From a virus: DNA of 29,033 nt. Positions within the stretch are counted from its first letter, which is position 1, and every line of letters starts with the position of its first letter. Of this stretch, positions 13,866 through 21,094 are shown in pieces. Location of the stretch: positions 1 through 29,033 of the IMG/VR virus record IMGVR_UViG_3300037133_000019; one strand, given 5' to 3'. The notes beneath the pieces are model-generated. The model made no database searches. It was not told where the DNA came from and saw only the letters and a list, made by a program, of their open reading frames with translations. Both the position numbers and the translations under genes were made by a program.

Positions 13866-13966
13866 ATCGCCATCTCCATTGCTTACGTTATTATACTCCA
13901 GTGCGCGCTCCATGCGTTAATTCGCATGTTACCTGAGATGTGGTGAGACATAATTCTCGGGCACGC

Positions 13967-13985
13967 ACGGCGGTATAATCGCCGT
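13967..13985. repeat. Short hairpin ACGGCG/CGCCGT
   Basis: A six-base stem around GTATAAT lies between two minus-strand genes, just below the stop at 13990. There is no T-run. It may be a weak transcription pause or an mRNA end-protecting hairpin. Confidence 0.4.
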
Positions 13986-13989
13986 ATAT

Positions 13990-14196
13990 CTACCATGTTC
14001 TGTCTGTAACTTTTCTATCCACAATTAATTCAGTGCCTAAAAAATGGGCAGAGGCATATATTTTTAGTCGTGACCCGAACCACTTTAGCCATTCTGGAGT
14101 TACTGCAAATTGTCCTTCTACGCTTCTCGACTTGTTGTACACAAGAATTGTAGGTAGTGTGTTTGTGGATAATGGTAGCTGCAGTTTTACAATCAT
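13990..14196 (-). CDS. Small phage protein (LPLSTN...VYNKSRSV type)
   Basis: A 68-residue protein: MIVKLQLPLSTN, then LVYNKSRSVEGQFAVTPEWL, then a beta-rich end finishing DRTW. This resembles a small protein I recall from several tailed phages (L-P-x-STN then YN-x-x-RS then a terminal W), with no known function. AAGGATGG precedes the ATG, and the preceding stop lies four bases upstream. Confidence 0.68.
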   Translation of the reverse strand: MIVKLQLPLSTNTLPTILVYNKSRSVEGQFAVTPEWLKWFGSRLKIYASAHFLGTELIVDRKVTDRTW

Positions 14197-14199
14197 TAT

Positions 14200-14472
14200 C
14201 TAGCCATCCTTCGTCAGCTTTAGATTGTATTTCTGTGCGAGATTGAATACTGCGTCCTTAGCGTTGCCGCTTGAGGATTCTGGCTCATCTAGCTTTGCTG
14301 CTTTGGACTCCGCTGCCCCAGCTTCTAGCATCGCGGTAAATGAATCAAGGCAATCCTTGGTGCAATATTCTGCCGCATAATCAAGCGGCACGCCATCAGC
14401 AAGCGCGGACGCACGCGTAAAATATCGTTCGCAGGAGAAGCATTCGTATTGCGGTTCTACTATGTTAGCCAT
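14200..14472 (-). CDS. 90-residue zinc-finger-like protein
   Basis: The start at 14472 (MANIVEPQYECFSCERYFTR) is chosen for GAGGGA; an ATG further up lacks a ribosome site. CFSC and YCTKDC about 25 residues apart give four Cys ligands for one zinc. A Ser/Ala/Glu-rich linker and a short basic end (NLAQKYNLKLTKDG) follow. The function is unknown. Confidence 0.7.
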   Translation of the reverse strand: MANIVEPQYECFSCERYFTRASALADGVPLDYAAEYCTKDCLDSFTAMLEAGAAESKAAKLDEPESSSGNAKDAVFNLAQKYNLKLTKDG

Positions 14473-14689
14473 TCGCTTCCCTCGAACCACTATAATGATG
14501 TGTGCGCTGCGGATACCTGAATATATCATCAGAGGACGCAAGCACAGGATGAACTTTATCCTTCATTACCTCTATCCATGCTTGTGCGTCAGTTATGGTA
14601 TTAAATCCGCGATGGCTTGCGGACGCGTTAGAGCATACGATGCTCGCGGAGTATTGATTATTAGGGAGCTTGGTTATATTTGTGTGCAT
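14465..14689 (-). CDS. 74-residue hypothetical protein
   Basis: Opens MHTNITKLPNNQYSASIVCS and contains RGFNTITDAQAWIEVMKDKV, a beta-strand followed by a helix as in small YegP-like or DUF1508-like folds, though that match is weak. It overlaps the next gene start by eight bases and has AGGGGG upstream of its ATG. Confidence 0.62.
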   Translation of the reverse strand: MHTNITKLPNNQYSASIVCSNASASHRGFNTITDAQAWIEVMKDKVHPVLASSDDIFRYPQRTHHYSGSREANG

Positions 14690-14700
14690 TATTTACCCCC

Positions 14701-15000
14701 TTAGTTTCTACTCTCGTCTTCGAAGTCGTTGCGGGTGATTGGTGGTTTCTTGCCCCCATTAATGCGGGAAATCATTCTAGCTGCGAAATCCCGCTGCTTT
14801 TTTGTGTAAAACGCTCTTGCTCCACTCAGCGCGATTATCAGCGCATTCCTCTGGCAGGCAAGCTCATTAGCTGCATGAAGAATTTGTGAAAGATTCGACA
14901 TATCCTCGCACTCATTAATAAGCTTCGTTACAAGGCTCGCCCCGGATGCTTTTTCTTCCTTCGTCCATATGATCATTTTGTTCTCAATTCTCGGCCCCAT
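14701..15000 (-). CDS. 99-residue basic helical protein
   Basis: The ATG at 15000 overlaps the previous stop (TGATG) behind GAGGAGG. The protein is helical (LVTKLINECEDMSNLSQILH, ELACQRNALIIALSG) with a basic region (AFYTKKQRDFAARMISRI) that could touch nucleic acid. No family is recognised. Confidence 0.68.
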   Translation of the reverse strand: MGPRIENKMIIWTKEEKASGASLVTKLINECEDMSNLSQILHAANELACQRNALIIALSGARAFYTKKQRDFAARMISRINGGKKPPITRNDFEDESRN

Positions 15001-15767
15001 CAATTTTCCTCCTCTTCCGCTACTGGTTGATGATTCAACAGCGCAAAACTCGCACTGTAGGTATCGGGTTGTTGCGCGCTAATATCTACGCGCGCGCTTG
15101 AAGTATTTGTAATTCCAGACTGCGAGCGCTCTAACTGTGCGCGAGCTGCACGTGCTATAATCTCCTGCTCCGCGCTTAGCGCGGGCGCGGGCTGCGATTC
15201 CTGCTCCTCCGCGTAATCCCGCTCGCGCTCAGAATTCGTGCGTTCCAGAATTAGTTCAGCCTCCGGCATGTGTCGTGAGTCTAGAATATAATCCTCATCC
15301 GCGCGTGTAGGAATCGGAGCTGCAATACTATTCGGTGTTATAAGCAACCAGCGAGATAGCGCAGCATGACGCGCAGCTATGGCACGTTTCTTCTTGCTAC
15401 ATAGTCTACGTTGGATATTTAAATTCTCAATTCCTAACGCATCCTCTGGAGTCACAGAGCTCGCCATAAGTATCGCATACCGCGTAAGCTCTTGCTTGTA
15501 CTCAAGCTCCGCGCGTGCTATAGCTGCACGCTTCTCCGCTGTGATCATATCATATCGAATACGCTTATTTGCGGTATGCCCGCATATTTTAATAAACCTA
15601 GCTCTCGCTCCGCGAATACGAGATAGTTTATACTCCAACCCCTTAGATACCGGGAACATAGTTTTATCTTGCATCGACTCAATATCTAACTGAAGCGCGA
15701 GCTGTTGCTCAAGCTCTGCAATCTCCTCATCGTACCTGAATACTCGAATTGTGTCTCGTTTGTTCAT
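15000..15767 (-). CDS. Arg/Ala/Glu-rich helical protein, first gene below the non-coding hub
   Basis: A 255-residue protein dominated by charged helices (YDEEIAELEQQLALQLDI, AEKRAAIARAELEYKQELTR, AEQEIIARAARAQLERSQ) with a basic patch (RLCSKKKRAIAARHAALSRW). It is probably elongated and may bind nucleic acid. The ATG at 15767 has no Shine-Dalgarno site, and the promoter at 15774-15802 would start transcription at or next to it, so the message may be leaderless. No family is recognised. Confidence 0.72.
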   Translation of the reverse strand: MNKRDTIRVFRYDEEIAELEQQLALQLDIESMQDKTMFPVSKGLEYKLSRIRGARARFIKICGHTANKRIRYDMITAEKRAAIARAELEYKQELTRYAILMASSVTPEDALGIENLNIQRRLCSKKKRAIAARHAALSRWLLITPNSIAAPIPTRADEDYILDSRHMPEAELILERTNSERERDYAEEQESQPAPALSAEQEIIARAARAQLERSQSGITNTSSARVDISAQQPDTYSASFALLNHQPVAEEEEN

Positions 15768-15773
15768 AGCTAA

Positions 15774-15802
15774 AGTGTACCGCGCCGCGGTGTGCTTGTC
15801 AA
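15774..15802 (-). promoter_or_regulatory. Promoter placing +1 near the ATG at 15767
   Basis: On the minus strand TTGACA (15797-15802), 17 bases and TACACT (15774-15779). The predicted start of transcription falls at about 15767, the first base of the initiation codon. Confidence 0.62.
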
Positions 15803-15835
15803 GCTACTTCGACGATGGATAAGCGTGCGAGGATC

Positions 15836-15846
15836 GGGGTAACCCC
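15836..15846. promoter_or_regulatory. GGGGT-A-ACCCC palindrome
   Basis: A perfect 5+5 dyad 33 bases upstream of the -35 box at 15797-15802, similar to the AGGGTATTACCCT dyad upstream of the 8557-8586 promoter. It is a possible regulator site. Confidence 0.42.
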
Positions 15847-16408
15847 AATCGAATCATCATCATACGCCATGTCTGTCTCTAGGTCATGGGCATAGGGGGG
15901 TATAGACACATCTGTCTACGACGACCTCGCGCACGCTGTGCTAATCTCGCTCCGCATAGTTTTCGTTCGTTCTATAGTATTCGTTCTCTTTATATATTAT
16001 AAAAATATTTTTTTTTTATAATAAGAACAGGACTATAAACTATAGACTCAAATATAATTACGCGGCGCGAAATATGCACAGAATTAGGAATAGCACGAAA
16101 TAGCACACTCGACCTATGCGCACCCATCGACACCCCCCCCGCCTCATGACCTAGAGACAAAGGGGGTGTATGTCGTTGATTCTAATCCCTTTATCCGCGA
16201 ACTCGGATGGCTATCCATCGTGAATGTCGGTCCTGTGCTACGCGGATACGCGGATACGCGCGCGCTTGCGCGCTTGCGCTCGCACAAATTCGTTTCAGAT
16301 TAGTGTCGGGGCACACGAACGCGCTTGCGCGCAGCTCTGCTGCGTACGCTGTTGTGCCAGCGTTCGCATTCAGAGCTGCGCATAGCGCGCAGTGATATGG
16401 ATTAGATT
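15847..16408. other. Non-coding hub with nested dyads; candidate replication origin
   Basis: No convincing gene lies here. TGTCTCTAGGTCATG at 15874-15888 recurs inverted at 16145-16159, each followed inward by a G-run. Inside are TCTATAGT/ACTATAGA (15971-15978, 16039-16046), GTTCT/AGAAC (15983-15987, 16024-16028) and ATTATAAAAA/TTTTTATAAT (15996-16005, 16013-16022). All are centred between about 16005 and 16017 on an AT-rich core with a T-run. TAGACA-CATC-TGTCTA (15903-15918) is a further dyad. Iterated symmetrical sites around an easily melted core are typical of phage origins, but a regulatory hub is also possible. From 16230 to 16400 the DNA is GC-rich with GCGC-type repeats. Confidence 0.5.
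16329..16381. repeat. Long hairpin below the early-gene operon
   Basis: GCGCAGCTCTG (16329-16339) pairs with 16371-16381. Inside, TGCG/CGCA and ACGCTG/CAGCGT continue the stem to a TTGTGC loop, giving 21 pairs with small bulges. On the minus strand it lies 28 bases after the stop at 16409. There is no T-run; it may be a factor-dependent terminator or an mRNA end structure. Confidence 0.62.
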
Positions 16409-16576
16409 TTATGCTCTCGCGCTGCGAGCCACGGCACGCGCTTCACGCTCTGCTCGCGCGCGTAGATACCATGCTACAGCGTAGTGCGCGAACTTCTTAT
16501 CCTCTGCGAGATATAAGTGCACCCGCGCCTCATGCCGCAATTCTTCCGCGTTTTTCCATCGTTCGATTATGCACAT
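16409..16576 (-). CDS. 55-residue Ala/Arg-rich helical protein
   Basis: An ATG at 16576 lies nine bases after GGGAGG, three bases below the preceding stop. The protein opens MCIIERWKNAEELRHEARVH and ends in an Arg/Ala-rich helix (RARAEREARAVARSARA). No family is recognised. The strong ribosome site and spacing support it as the last gene of the 17301-16409 operon. Confidence 0.68.
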   Translation of the reverse strand: MCIIERWKNAEELRHEARVHLYLAEDKKFAHYAVAWYLRARAEREARAVARSARA

Positions 16577-16579
16577 AGT

Positions 16580-16819
16580 TTACAACCTCCCATCCGCTTG
16601 AGCGCGGCGGAGCAGTACCGCAAGCATATCGCCGCCCTTGAGTTGTGCCGCATCATGCAGTGTAATAACCTTGCGTACGCTGGACTCGCGCCGCATACTC
16701 GGGACATACGCCAGCGAATCGCAAGAGCGCATCCTCCGCTTATTCTCCTCAACCCGCGCTTCCATCTCCGCAATACGGATGTGCATCGCTTCTGGATTGT
16801 ATGGATATTGTTGGGGCAT
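16580..16819 (-). CDS. 79-residue helical hypothetical protein
   Basis: Opens MPQQYPYNPEAMHIRIAEME with a coiled-coil-like segment (ARVEENKRRMRS) and ends HDAAQLKGGDMLAVLLRRAQ. Its ATG overlaps the previous stop by one base behind GAGGTG. No family is recognised. Confidence 0.66.
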   Translation of the reverse strand: MPQQYPYNPEAMHIRIAEMEARVEENKRRMRSCDSLAYVPSMRRESSVRKVITLHDAAQLKGGDMLAVLLRRAQADGRL

Positions 16820-16965
16820 TATAGCACCTCGCCTGTGTCGGCAATAAAATCCTCGATCGTACCCTGTATGATGGCCGCGAGTAGCTCAATGGTTTTAGCG
16901 TCTGCTATCTTAGCTTCAGCTAGAAAAAACTGCGCAAGACTGTAACATCTCTGATCGTAAGACAT
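16819..16965 (-). CDS. Small conserved phage protein (YDQRCYSLAQFFL ... IEDFI type)
   Basis: A 48-residue protein. The pattern MSYDQRCYSLAQFFLAE, then LAAIIQGTIEDFIAD is one I recall from many phages (YD-x2-C-x2-LA-x2-FL then LA-x2-IQ-x2-IEDF); its function is unknown. The start at 16965 matches that family; an ATG 36 bases upstream is less likely. Its ribosome site lies next to a stem-forming sequence at 16967-17035. Confidence 0.82.
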   Translation of the reverse strand: MSYDQRCYSLAQFFLAEAKIADAKTIELLAAIIQGTIEDFIADTGEVL

Positions 16966-16966
16966 A

Positions 16967-17035
16967 GTTGTAACCCCCATCCCGCGCATATCCACGGCCA
17001 AACAGCATGGGCTGTGCGCGGTAGCAGGCTACAAC
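16967..17035 (-). promoter_or_regulatory. Inverted repeat that may shield a ribosome site
   Basis: GTTGTAACC (16967-16975) and GGCTACAAC (17027-17035) pair with one mismatch across the gap between two minus-strand genes. On the transcript the second arm ends one base before the ATG at 16965, next to its G-rich ribosome site, so folding could limit translation. Confidence 0.42.
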
Positions 17036-17301
17036 TCTGTGAGAACATCGCGCGATTCTTGTGCTGCCTGCTTGAGATACGCATCCTTGCTGATGTCCCA
17101 CTTCGCGCCGCGCCTGCTCGAATTGTCGTATATCTCCGCGTTGACCTTAGTCTCCGCCACACGATGCCGTTTGAAGTCGCCCTTCACTCTCGCGTTGAAT
17201 GTTGACTGTGCAAGCGCGGTCTGCGCGTCTTCGTCCTTCCCCATCATATACAGCGCGGATTCCTGTGCATCTGATACTGTAACTGTGAGTGTAATAGCCA
17301 T
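17029..17301 (-). CDS. 90-residue hypothetical protein, first leftward gene
   Basis: Opens MAITLTVTVSDAQESALYMM and contains a basic region (ARVKGDFKRHRVAETKV) and a charged helical end (YLKQAAQESRDVLTEL). The opening resembles small early phage proteins that start with a short beta strand, but no family is certain. GAGGGG precedes the ATG. Its transcript would carry the hairpin-rich leader at 17345-17494. Confidence 0.68.
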   Translation of the reverse strand: MAITLTVTVSDAQESALYMMGKDEDAQTALAQSTFNARVKGDFKRHRVAETKVNAEIYDNSSRRGAKWDISKDAYLKQAAQESRDVLTEL

Positions 17302-17344
17302 GATATATACCCCTCGCCATACGGCGTCTTTCTACGTTGCTTGT

Positions 17345-17393
17345 ATAGCAGCAACCTACAACCTAGCATGACTAGGTTCTAGGCTGCTGCTAT
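17345..17393. repeat. Near-perfect 20-bp hairpin
   Basis: ATAGCAGCA (17345-17353) pairs with TGCTGCTAT (17385-17393). The stem continues inward with CCTA/TAGG and AACCTAG/CTAGGTT, with two single mismatches, to a CATGA loop. It lies in the leader of the leftward transcript, 44 bases from the first ATG, and could act in attenuation or RNA protection. Confidence 0.7.
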
Positions 17394-17426
17394 GCAGCCT
17401 TATAAGGATTGTCGCCTTATACCGGC

Positions 17427-17494
17427 GTGGCGTGCTGTATGCTATCTTTTATGCAGGACTCATCCATGCACTCGCCTTACATACAGCACGCCAC
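17427..17494. repeat. Perfect 15-bp inverted repeat with 38-base spacer
   Basis: GTGGCGTGCTGTATG (17427-17441) is perfectly inverted at 17480-17494. The spacer contains a small TGCA repeat. It is either a leader hairpin of the leftward transcript or a protein-binding or recombination site. Confidence 0.72.
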
Positions 17495-17571
17495 TATTTT
17501 AGTTTACCAGCGCGTACTGCGCGTGCTCCCTGTAGAGTCAATTAGCGGGTATGCCCGCAGAACCATTATAC

Positions 17572-17631
17572 CGCGCGTGTCAATCATCCGCACAACTATT
17601 ATCTACAACTATAGTTGTATTGACACGCGCG
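17572..17631. repeat. Inverted repeat carrying a TTGACA in each arm
   Basis: CGCGCGTGTCAAT (17572-17584) is perfectly inverted at 17619-17631, and ACAACTAT/ATAGTTGT (17592-17599, 17611-17618) extends the stem. ACAACTATAGTTGT (17605-17618) is itself a palindrome. Each arm contains a TTGACA facing away from the centre, so a protein bound here could control transcription both ways. Confidence 0.68.
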
Positions 17632-17648
17632 CGCTCCTGTGCTATAGC
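17620..17648 (+). promoter_or_regulatory. Rightward promoter candidate
   Basis: TTGACA (17620-17625), a 17-base spacer and TATAGC (17643-17648). The -35 box lies in the right arm of the inverted repeat. It would give a leader of about 310 bases before the first rightward gene. Confidence 0.55.
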
Positions 17649-17814
17649 GCGAGAGCACCCGCACATACGCGCGTATATACTAAATAGTATAGACTCCCCC
17701 CACCCTAAAAAATCTGAATTCGAATCCGCTGTCCGGGGACCACCAATATAAATTTTTAAAAAATTCTACTCTAGTACCATAGCATAGAATCAGGTTATAG
17801 TGTATATAGGGCGT

Positions 17815-17874
17815 GTGCTATGCGGGCGGCCTTTCGCGAAGAGGGGGAAGCGGCGGCGCAAGAGCGTATAGCAC
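17815..17874 (+). repeat. GC-rich leader stem
   Basis: GTGCTATGCG (17815-17824) pairs with CGTATAGCAC (17865-17874) with one G-T pair, enclosing a purine/GC-rich segment that contains a TTCGCGAA palindrome. CAATAG/CTATTG follows at 17878-17905. It could form a folded 5' leader for the rightward operon. Confidence 0.5.
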
Positions 17875-17898
17875 TGTACAATAGCGCGCTATACCCTA

Positions 17899-17927
17899 TT
17901 GTGATTTTACCCCTATCTATATATAGT
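17899..17927 (+). promoter_or_regulatory. Proximal rightward promoter candidate
   Basis: TTGTGA (17899-17904), a 17-base spacer and TATAGT (17922-17927), about 40 bases before the first rightward start codon. Confidence 0.5.
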
Positions 17928-17968
17928 AAACCCAGTCGCCCGCTTGCGGCGGAGAAGGGAGTGGTGTT

Positions 17969-18175
17969 ATGATCGAGTCTAAAATACTACAGAGTCTTGA
18001 AGATTTCAAGATCAAGTATGCTTGGGATAAATCCCTACTGACTGGACAGCCCACCCACTCCGTTGCGCGGGCGGCTGATGAGTTGGAGGATTCGAGTATT
18101 AGGGATTATTTGCGCTTCGCGCAAGCATCGCAGCAATCGGACGAGCGTGAGCTTACGGCCAGCGAGGTGGTATAA
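17969..18175 (+). CDS. 68-residue hypothetical protein, first rightward gene
   Basis: Opens MIESKILQSLEDFKIKYAWD and is mostly helical and acidic. Its stop overlaps the TerS start (TAATG). GGGAG precedes the ATG by seven bases. No family is recognised; its position suggests a packaging accessory or an early regulator. Confidence 0.68.
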   Translation: MIESKILQSLEDFKIKYAWDKSLLTGQPTHSVARAADELEDSSIRDYLRFAQASQQSDERELTASEVV

Positions 18176-18828
18176 TGGGTGTTCATACTCCTGGCCGGCC
18201 TTCCGCGCTGAACCCGCATTTGCAGATGACGTACAAGCGGATGATGAAGATTGAGCGGATTGCGCGGCTGACGCTTGACCCGAGCGGATTCAGCAACGAG
18301 CAGATCGCTAACATGCTCGGGTGCAATAAGCAGACGGTTGTGCTCGTACGCCAGCTTCCAGCATTCCATGCGAAGATCATGGAGTTAAAGAGCGGTGTTA
18401 TCTCTGGGTATGATGCTGCGCTACGCACGAATATAGATAACGCGAGGCAGGAACTTCGTGACATGGTTCCAGTTGCAATGAATGTAATCAAGAATGCAGC
18501 ACTCGGGAAGCTTGGCTCGCAGCTACAGTACAAGGCCGCGCAAGATATCCTAGACCGCGAAGGAAATCTGGCGAAGGTATCCAAAAGCAGCGTGAGTGTT
18601 GAAGTAGTCCCAAACATGCAAGTAGATCCACTCATCGCATCTAACTTAATGGCGCTCCTTAGCAACGCGCCGCCGATACAAGAAGTCCCCTGTACAAGCA
18701 CAGCAAACTCCTTTACTCAAAGCGCGGCCGCGGCCGAAATCACGCAGTTCGAACTCGGCGAGATTACAAACGAAGAAACCCTCGACAAACTCCTAGACGG
18801 AATCGAGCCTTGCAAGCTCCCCAACTAA
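18175..18828 (+). CDS. Terminase small subunit
   Basis: A 217-residue protein with an N-terminal helix-turn-helix (FSNEQIANMLGCNKQTVVLVRQL, about residues 39-61) and a long helical middle (LRTNIDNARQELRDMVPVAM, KAAQDILDREGNL) typical of phage TerS proteins. It should recognise phage DNA to start packaging. The C-terminal acidic tail may contact the large subunit. It precedes the large-subunit gene with one HNH gene between. Confidence 0.82.
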   Translation: MGVHTPGRPSALNPHLQMTYKRMMKIERIARLTLDPSGFSNEQIANMLGCNKQTVVLVRQLPAFHAKIMELKSGVISGYDAALRTNIDNARQELRDMVPVAMNVIKNAALGKLGSQLQYKAAQDILDREGNLAKVSKSSVSVEVVPNMQVDPLIASNLMALLSNAPPIQEVPCTSTANSFTQSAAAAEITQFELGEITNEETLDKLLDGIEPCKLPN

Positions 18829-18847
18829 ATAGAAACAAGGAGGAGCC

Positions 18848-19255
18848 ATGCGGCTCCCTGTCAGAGCACAAGAAAAAGAATGGAAAACCTTAAGTAAGTT
18901 TCTTCGTAGAATCCACACAAATTGTGAGCGTTGTGGTATCGCAGCTAAAGATACGCCAGAGGGATTCTTACATGGGCATCATATAGGTAATAGGCATCAC
19001 TTTGGTAACGAAAGTATTACTCACTGCCCATTTAATGTTATAGTTCTCTGCCAAAAATGCCATGTTATTGTAGAACCTGAATCGTATCATATATATTCAC
19101 TTGTATTTACAGACTCTAAAGGAAATGAGAAGGTAGTGGAGTGTTGTGGCCGTGGTATAAACTGTCAGAGATTTCGTGCAGATAAGAAAATAGCTCCTGA
19201 GTATTATCCTAATTTTGCGTATAGGGAGGCGCAGAAGAGAAAGAGATTACAATGA
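18848..19255 (+). CDS. HNH-type zinc nuclease-like protein between the terminase genes
   Basis: A 135-residue protein with CERCG (C26, C29), LHGHHIGNRH (H42, H44, H45) and N63 followed by CQKCH (C68, C71, H72), the layout of a zinc-bound HNH/treble-clef nuclease. HNH proteins next to the terminase genes assist cos cleavage in several phages; a free-standing homing nuclease is the alternative. AAGGAGGA precedes the ATG, and the stop overlaps the TerL start as ATGA. Confidence 0.82.
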   Translation: MRLPVRAQEKEWKTLSKFLRRIHTNCERCGIAAKDTPEGFLHGHHIGNRHHFGNESITHCPFNVIVLCQKCHVIVEPESYHIYSLVFTDSKGNEKVVECCGRGINCQRFRADKKIAPEYYPNFAYREAQKRKRLQ

Positions 19256-21093
19256 GCTATACCTCAAAAGATCTCCAAGATGTAGCAGCTCAAAATTTGG
19301 AGTATGAATACAGTGAGACTGGTGGATTATATATCCCACGTGCTGTAACTTCTAGCTGGCGTGTGCTTCCGCCGGTGCATAATGATCCTACAACGTTACG
19401 AATGATTCACCGGCTTAATTCACAAGGTTCTCTGTTTTATTTCGCAACTCGCGTACTTGGCAAAACAAGATTCCAGAAGAATCCGAATCCAGATCAAAAC
19501 CTGCATTTTCAAATGTGCAAGGTCGTAGAAAAAGATGGTCTCAAGGAAGTAATCGAAATTCCTCGTGGGCATTTTAAATCTACAGTATTTACAGAATGCT
19601 ATAGTATGTGGCGCGCGCTTCCTTTTACTTACGAGGATGAGCTTTACATGCGTGCTCTTGGCTACGGCGACCGCTGGATACAGTGGATGAAGTACGTGCA
19701 TAATCAGGATATTCGTATCCTGCTTGTATCCGAAGTAATAACGAACGCCTCGAAATTGGGCGTTCGTTTGCAGGGACATTATCAGAATAATGATTTATTC
19801 AAGTATATTTTCCCTGAGATTCTGCCTGATGCGAGCTGCACACAGAATAAAGAATCATTCTGCCAGATGCGTACGAAAGGTTCAAACGCACAAGGCGAAG
19901 GTACTTTTGATTTCATTGGTGTTGGCGGCGCGCTACAATCCCGACACTACGACATAGTGATTCAAGACGATCTAATAGGACGCGAAGCATACGAATCTGA
20001 TATTACAATGGCGAAAACTATTGAGTATCATAAATATCTAGTCGGCGCGTTTGATGCAGAACAAGATGACGGCGGACGCGATAATGATGAGCTTGTTGTA
20101 GGAAATCGCTGGAGTTATAAAGATCTGAATTCCTATTTGCGAAAAGAAGAAACCTATTTCAATTTCACGACTCATTCAGCCTTAGGAGGATGCTGCAATC
20201 TACATCCATTCGGTACTCCTATTTTTCCTGAATCCTTTAACTTTGAAAAACTGGCAAGATATAGAAAAAGACTTGGCACGTACATCTTCTCTTGCCAATA
20301 TCTTAATACTCCGATTAACCCCGCGGAAGTAAAGTTTAAACTCAAAACTTTGCGCAGGTTTGAGTTTGTACGAGATAATTCTTTTACATATCAGGATGTA
20401 ATTCCATTCGATACTAAGGGCCGCACACGTACACGAACGAAAATAAATATCCGCCATAAAGTATTAGACGGTGACGTAGAAGAAGACATCAGCCCACGAA
20501 ATCTAAAACGTTACATGATAGTTGATCCGAACCATTCAGGAAACGACGGACGGTGCAGACATGCTATCACAGTCACAGGAATCGCAGAAAATCCCAGACG
20601 CGTATATCTGCTTGATGTCTGGGCAAAAGCATGTGGAACTGATGAATTTATCGGAGTTATGCTCGATCTCGCCGTCAATGTTTGGAAGCTCGACTGTATT
20701 TATATGGAGACTATTGCCGCACAGAAATATCTCAAGTACCACATGGATTACATAATTAAGGAAAAAGCATACAAAGATCCACGATATGCGGCACTACAGA
20801 TCAAGGAATTACACACACCGAAGACTGCGAATGCTAAGAAAATGCGTATCGAAGGACTTGGGCCGATATTCAGTCGTGGAGAGTTCTGGATCAATACTGT
20901 AGGTATGGAGGAGTTTATCGAGGAATTTGAGGCATACCCCAGCGGTAAACTTATTGATGTATTGGATACACTTGGATACGGCCCACAAGTGTGGGACTTC
21001 GATACAAACACAGACGAGATAGAGTTCGAGATTCTTCGACGTAAAGAGCAATATAAACGCACGATCCGAAATTCTTCGATGGGGTTCAATTAA
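19252..21093 (+). CDS. Terminase large subunit
   Basis: A 613-residue packaging motor and nuclease. Walker A is the phage variant PRGHFKST (104-111), Walker B is IVIQDD (D239, D240) and a coupling-type NRWSYKD lies near 285. The RNase H-like nuclease has D425 (YMIVDPNHSG), E486 (CIYMET) and D569/D572 (KLIDVLD). It packages DNA into procapsids through the portal encoded downstream. A long insert between the ATPase and nuclease is average for the family. Confidence 0.93.
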   Translation: MSYTSKDLQDVAAQNLEYEYSETGGLYIPRAVTSSWRVLPPVHNDPTTLRMIHRLNSQGSLFYFATRVLGKTRFQKNPNPDQNLHFQMCKVVEKDGLKEVIEIPRGHFKSTVFTECYSMWRALPFTYEDELYMRALGYGDRWIQWMKYVHNQDIRILLVSEVITNASKLGVRLQGHYQNNDLFKYIFPEILPDASCTQNKESFCQMRTKGSNAQGEGTFDFIGVGGALQSRHYDIVIQDDLIGREAYESDITMAKTIEYHKYLVGAFDAEQDDGGRDNDELVVGNRWSYKDLNSYLRKEETYFNFTTHSALGGCCNLHPFGTPIFPESFNFEKLARYRKRLGTYIFSCQYLNTPINPAEVKFKLKTLRRFEFVRDNSFTYQDVIPFDTKGRTRTRTKINIRHKVLDGDVEEDISPRNLKRYMIVDPNHSGNDGRCRHAITVTGIAENPRRVYLLDVWAKACGTDEFIGVMLDLAVNVWKLDCIYMETIAAQKYLKYHMDYIIKEKAYKDPRYAALQIKELHTPKTANAKKMRIEGLGPIFSRGEFWINTVGMEEFIEEFEAYPSGKLIDVLDTLGYGPQVWDFDTNTDEIEFEILRRKEQYKRTIRNSSMGFN

Positions 21094-21094
21094 T

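Larger units (their letters stand above)
17302..17968. other. Divergent control region between leftward and rightward genes
   Basis: This 667-base stretch has no convincing gene. It separates the leftward genes (from 17301) from the rightward packaging genes (from 17969). It holds long hairpins at 17345-17393, 17427-17494 and 17572-17631, a small one at 17401-17420 (TATAAGG/CCTTATA), dyads such as TATACT-AAAT-AGTATA (17676-17691), promoter candidates on both strands (including a perfect minus-strand TATAAT at 17565-17570) and a C-run near 17695. Confidence 0.75.

Noticed and set aside
16207-16395. Plus-strand open frame of 62 codons with a CxxC near its start
   Set aside because: No ribosome site. 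The sequence is built from GCGC-type repeats and an extended hairpin, so the open frame is a composition effect.
17409-17687. Plus-strand open frame through the divergent control region
   Set aside because: It crosses two long inverted repeats and a promoter candidate, has no ribosome site and no protein-like pattern.
15768-17968. CRISPR array or tandem repeat locus
   Set aside because: Repeats here are inverted pairs or short GC-rich runs. There is no regular spacing of a 23-47 base direct repeat with unique spacers.
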